Shown here one piece after another: positions 61,668 through 64,000 of a stretch of DNA of 64,000 nt (its first letter is position 1; each line of letters starts with the position of its first letter). The notes below the pieces were generated by a model, which was given only the letters and a program-made list of their open reading frames with translations, was not told where the DNA came from and searched no databases. Where the stretch lies: contig NZ_CP050154.1 of NCBI RefSeq assembly GCF_011617705.1, positions 992,001 to 1,056,000 on the forward strand. Reading direction: 5' to 3'. Source of the stretch: Brevibacterium limosum (lineage in GTDB: Bacteria > Actinomycetota > Actinomycetes > Actinomycetales > Brevibacteriaceae). Position numbers and translations under genes: made by a program.

Positions 61668-61676
61668 GAGTTCCCT

Positions 61677-63392
61677 ATGGGTTACTACTTGACGACAGCG
61701 ATTGCCTACCCCAATGGGGCCATTCACATCGGGCATGCCTATGAGTACATTGCGGCCGACACGATCGCCCGGTTCAAGCGACTGGACAATCACGATGTCT
61801 TCTTCTGCACCGGCACGGACGAGCACGGTCTGAAGATGCTGCAGGCGGCGAACAAGCTCGGCATCACCCCCAAAGAGCTCGCTGACGACAACGCGAAGAA
61901 CTTCCGCGACACCCAGCTCGCCCTCGGCTCGACCTTCGACCGGTTCATCCGCACCACCGACGAAGACCACTACACCGCGTCGCAGGCCATCTGGCGCAAG
62001 CTCGAAGAGGCCGGCGACATCTACCTCGACACCTACTCCGGCTGGTACTCCGTGCGTGACGAGGCCTTCTACACCGATGACGAGACCGAGGTCGTCGACG
62101 GTGTGCGCCTGTCCAAGGAGACCCGCACCGAGGTGACTTGGACGGAAGAGGAGTCCTACTTCTTCCGCCTCTCGAAATACCAGGACAAGCTGCTCGAACT
62201 GTACAAGAACCACCCGGAGTTCATCGGTCCGGACTCCCGCCGCAACGAGATCGCCTCCTTCGTCGCCTCCGGGCTCAAGGACCTCTCGGTCTCCCGCACC
62301 ACCTTCGACTGGGGTGTGCCGGTGCCCGGCAACGACAAACACGTGATGTACGTGTGGATCGACGCCCTGACGAACTACCTCACCGCCGCCGGCTACCCCG
62401 ATGACCAGGAGCGCCTGAACAAATGGTGGCCCGCCGACGTCCACATCATCGGCAAGGACATCATCCGCTTCCACTCGGTCTACTGGCCCGCGTTCCTCAT
62501 GAGCGCCGGCATCGAGCTGCCGAGGCGCGTCCACGCCCACGGATTCCTCTTCAACGCCGGTGAGAAGATGTCGAAGTCCGTCGGCAACGTCGTCGACCCG
62601 CTCGACCTCGTCGACGCCTTCGGCCTGGACACCCTGCGCTTCTTCCTCTTCCGCGAGTTCTCCTACGGCCACGACGGCTCGTACACGAAGGACTCGATCA
62701 TCACCCGGAAGAACTCCGACCTCGCCAACGAATACGGCAACCTCGCCCAGCGTTCGCTGTCGATGATCCAGAAGAACTGCGACGCCCAGGTTCCGCAGCC
62801 CGGCGTTCTCACCGAGGCGGACGAGAAGCTCCTCGCCCTCGCCCGTGCCGTGCCCGACACCGCCCGGCGCCACGTCGACACCCAGGCCCTCCACCTCTAT
62901 GTCGAGGCCTGCTGGAAGGTGCTCTCGGAGGCCAACCGCTACTTCTCCGCGCAGGAGCCGTGGAAGCTGAAGAAGACCGATCCCGACCGCATGGCCACCG
63001 TGCTGTGGGTGACGATCGAGGTCGTGCGCATCATCTCCATCCTCATCCAGCCGGTCATGCCCGGATCCGCGGGCAAGATCCTCGACCTCCTCGGTGTGCC
63101 CGCCGGCGTCGGTGAGGCCGGTGCGAAGGTCCTGCCGACCGCCGTCGATTCCGGGTCCGGCGCCGAGGCGATGGGAGCCGTGTCCGCGAGTGCGGCCATC
63201 GGCGTCGCCGCCGGTGCCGCCTACGCGTCGGCCGCCCTGGCGCCGAACGTCGCCGAGGCCGCTGCCGACGGCATCGCCGCCGCCGAGGCCGATCCCCGGT
63301 CTTTCGCGGCCGTCGAATTCCCGCTCGAGCCGGGCACACCCCTGCCGAAGCCCGAACCCGTGTTCCCGAAGTTCGTGGAGGAGACCGAATAA
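61677..63392 (+). CDS. metG: methionine--tRNA ligase
   Basis: Class I aminoacyl-tRNA synthetase of 571 residues. HIGH is at residues 17-20 and KMSKS near 297-301. There is no zinc-knuckle Cys cluster, which fits the short MetRS1 type. The anticodon-binding helical region follows. The C-terminal 120 residues include an Ala/Gly-rich stretch (about 490-545) not needed for the fold, in the same region where other MetRS proteins end. The start is leaderless-like. The stop overlaps the tatD ATG (TAATG). Confidence 0.95.
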   Translation: MGYYLTTAIAYPNGAIHIGHAYEYIAADTIARFKRLDNHDVFFCTGTDEHGLKMLQAANKLGITPKELADDNAKNFRDTQLALGSTFDRFIRTTDEDHYTASQAIWRKLEEAGDIYLDTYSGWYSVRDEAFYTDDETEVVDGVRLSKETRTEVTWTEEESYFFRLSKYQDKLLELYKNHPEFIGPDSRRNEIASFVASGLKDLSVSRTTFDWGVPVPGNDKHVMYVWIDALTNYLTAAGYPDDQERLNKWWPADVHIIGKDIIRFHSVYWPAFLMSAGIELPRRVHAHGFLFNAGEKMSKSVGNVVDPLDLVDAFGLDTLRFFLFREFSYGHDGSYTKDSIITRKNSDLANEYGNLAQRSLSMIQKNCDAQVPQPGVLTEADEKLLALARAVPDTARRHVDTQALHLYVEACWKVLSEANRYFSAQEPWKLKKTDPDRMATVLWVTIEVVRIISILIQPVMPGSAGKILDLLGVPAGVGEAGAKVLPTAVDSGSGAEAMGAVSASAAIGVAAGAAYASAALAPNVAEAAADGIAAAEADPRSFAAVEFPLEPGTPLPKPEPVFPKFVEETE

Positions 63393-64000
63393 TGGCCTCG
63401 CGCGCCGCCGGAACCTATCCACCGGTGCCCGAACCGCTCGCTCACCCCATCGTCGACACCCACACCCACCTCGACATCTGCACGGGTGTGCGGCTGCCGC
63501 TGGGTGCCGGTGAACCCGAACCCGAAGTGACCCCGGACGCGGACGAAGAGTTCCCGTCGCTGGATCTCTTCCATGACACCGCCGCCGAGGCGGGGGTCCG
63601 TCGCATCGTCCAGATCGGCTGTGACCTTCCGGCAGCCCGGTGGACGACCGAGCTCGTGGCTTCCCAATATTCACGCACCCCCGCCGAGGCGGCCACAGAA
63701 GTGGGATCCCTCGCCGAGGCGGACGGCCACCGCACCGTGCCCACTCCTCCTGCTGAGGGACGGACCTGGATGATCGGCGGGGTCGCCCTCCACCCGAACG
63801 AAGCCCCGCGGCTGGCCGAGAGGGGCCTGCTCGACGACGCGCTCACCGAGATCGAATCGCTCGTGTCCTCGCACGAGCGCATGCGCGTGGTGGGGGAGAC
63901 CGGACTCGATTACTTCCGCACAGGAGAAGAGGGCGTCGCCGAACAGCAGCGTTCCTTCCGTGCCCATATCGAGATCGCCAAGCGCACCGGACGCGCCCTG
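63392..64000 (+). CDS. tatD: TatD family hydrolase, 5' part (runs off the window)
   Basis: The first 203 residues of a metal-dependent DNase/hydrolase of the TatD family. VDTHTHLD (about 21-28) holds two metal-binding histidines, and VVGETGLDYFR near 170 the metal-binding glutamate. A poorly conserved insert (about 90-125, with TPAEAATEV and SLAEADGHR) separates early strands. ATG 63392 overlaps the metG stop by one base. The metG-tatD pair is conserved in actinobacteria, usually followed by rpf and ksgA. The 3' end lies outside the window. Confidence 0.9.
   Translation, partial: MASRAAGTYPPVPEPLAHPIVDTHTHLDICTGVRLPLGAGEPEPEVTPDADEEFPSLDLFHDTAAEAGVRRIVQIGCDLPAARWTTELVASQYSRTPAEAATEVGSLAEADGHRTVPTPPAEGRTWMIGGVALHPNEAPRLAERGLLDDALTEIESLVSSHERMRVVGETGLDYFRTGEEGVAEQQRSFRAHIEIAKRTGRAL

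Larger units (their letters stand above)
61070..61676. other. 607-nt gap before metG
   Basis: No gene is convincing on either strand. The gap contains a three-copy 31-bp repeat array (61172-61264), a perfect 15-bp-arm hairpin (61460-61499), and a -10-like box just before metG. Open frames in it are built on the repeats and show no conserved sequence. Confidence 0.5.

Noticed and set aside
61614..63674. 686-codon open frame antisense to metG and tatD
   Set aside because: High GC leaves long open antisense frames; metG has intact HIGH and KMSKS motifs on the other strand, and the antisense product has no recognisable motif.

Overview
The window is 64 kb of GC-rich chromosome from a Gram-positive actinobacterium, most like a Micrococcales genus such as Brevibacterium. 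That placement rests on family content and gene order, not on a database search. Evidence includes the order pmt / rsmI / metG / tatD, which is typical of actinobacteria, a sortase-anchored LPxTG surface protein, a DUF6716 glycosyltransferase, and several genes whose -10 box lies about 6 nt before the ATG (leaderless mRNAs). No tRNA, rRNA, transposase, phage gene or CRISPR array was seen.

Layout. 1-2.2 kb: two membrane proteins (AI-2E family, BrkB family). 2.2-7.2 kb: a GntR repressor divergent from a nucleoside-salvage operon (ribokinase, deoC, nucleoside hydrolase, MFS permease), followed by a small gene broken by an amber codon. 7.5-10 kb: esterase plus MFS exporter behind a palindromic operator. 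10.1-17.2 kb: a PTH2-type protein, then a three-gene oxidative operon (thiamine-diphosphate enzyme, enolase-superfamily dehydratase, fused FAD/Fe-S dehydrogenase). 17.2-24.4 kb: two small proteins, dgt, a large choice-of-anchor G surface protein, lhgO. 24.5-28.2 kb: dps, an unrecognised membrane protein, galE coupled to a DUF3626 gene. 28.2-32.0 kb: a decayed region holding a copper-type (CsoR-like) operator between a YdhK lipoprotein and a CueP remnant, an amine oxidase, a methyltransferase, and a hydrolase and a MerR regulator that have both lost their N-termini at one junction. 32.1-35.4 kb: a DUF4143-type ATPase behind 23-bp repeats, and fhs. 35.4-40.1 kb: a ProC-like reductase, a MarR/SDR divergent pair, and a DUF6069-like membrane protein with a two-component system. 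40.3-43 kb: the methionine importer metNIQ.

43.3-53.9 kb is the most distinctive block, a surface-glycan locus. Three plus-strand genes (GT2, polytopic membrane protein, GtrA) face a six-gene minus-strand operon: neuA fused to a KdsC-like HAD phosphatase, a short neuB, a GT2, a polysialyltransferase-family protein, a second protein of similar type, and a DUF6716 transferase. There is no neuC. The fused phosphatase suggests a 9-phosphate route, so a Kdn- or sialic-acid-like nonulosonate polymer is the best inference. 54.2-64 kb: protein O-mannosyltransferase pmt, three DUF4190 proteins, rsmI, an AbiEi/DUF559-like protein inserted in the conserved neighbourhood, metG and the start of tatD.

Two genome-scale signals run through the window. 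Intergenic gaps repeatedly carry three-copy minisatellites (units of 13, 19, 23, 31 and 37 bp). A short motif (CCGCCTCGGYGAGG and its complement) recurs in one of these arrays and also in frame in poorly conserved linkers of several proteins.
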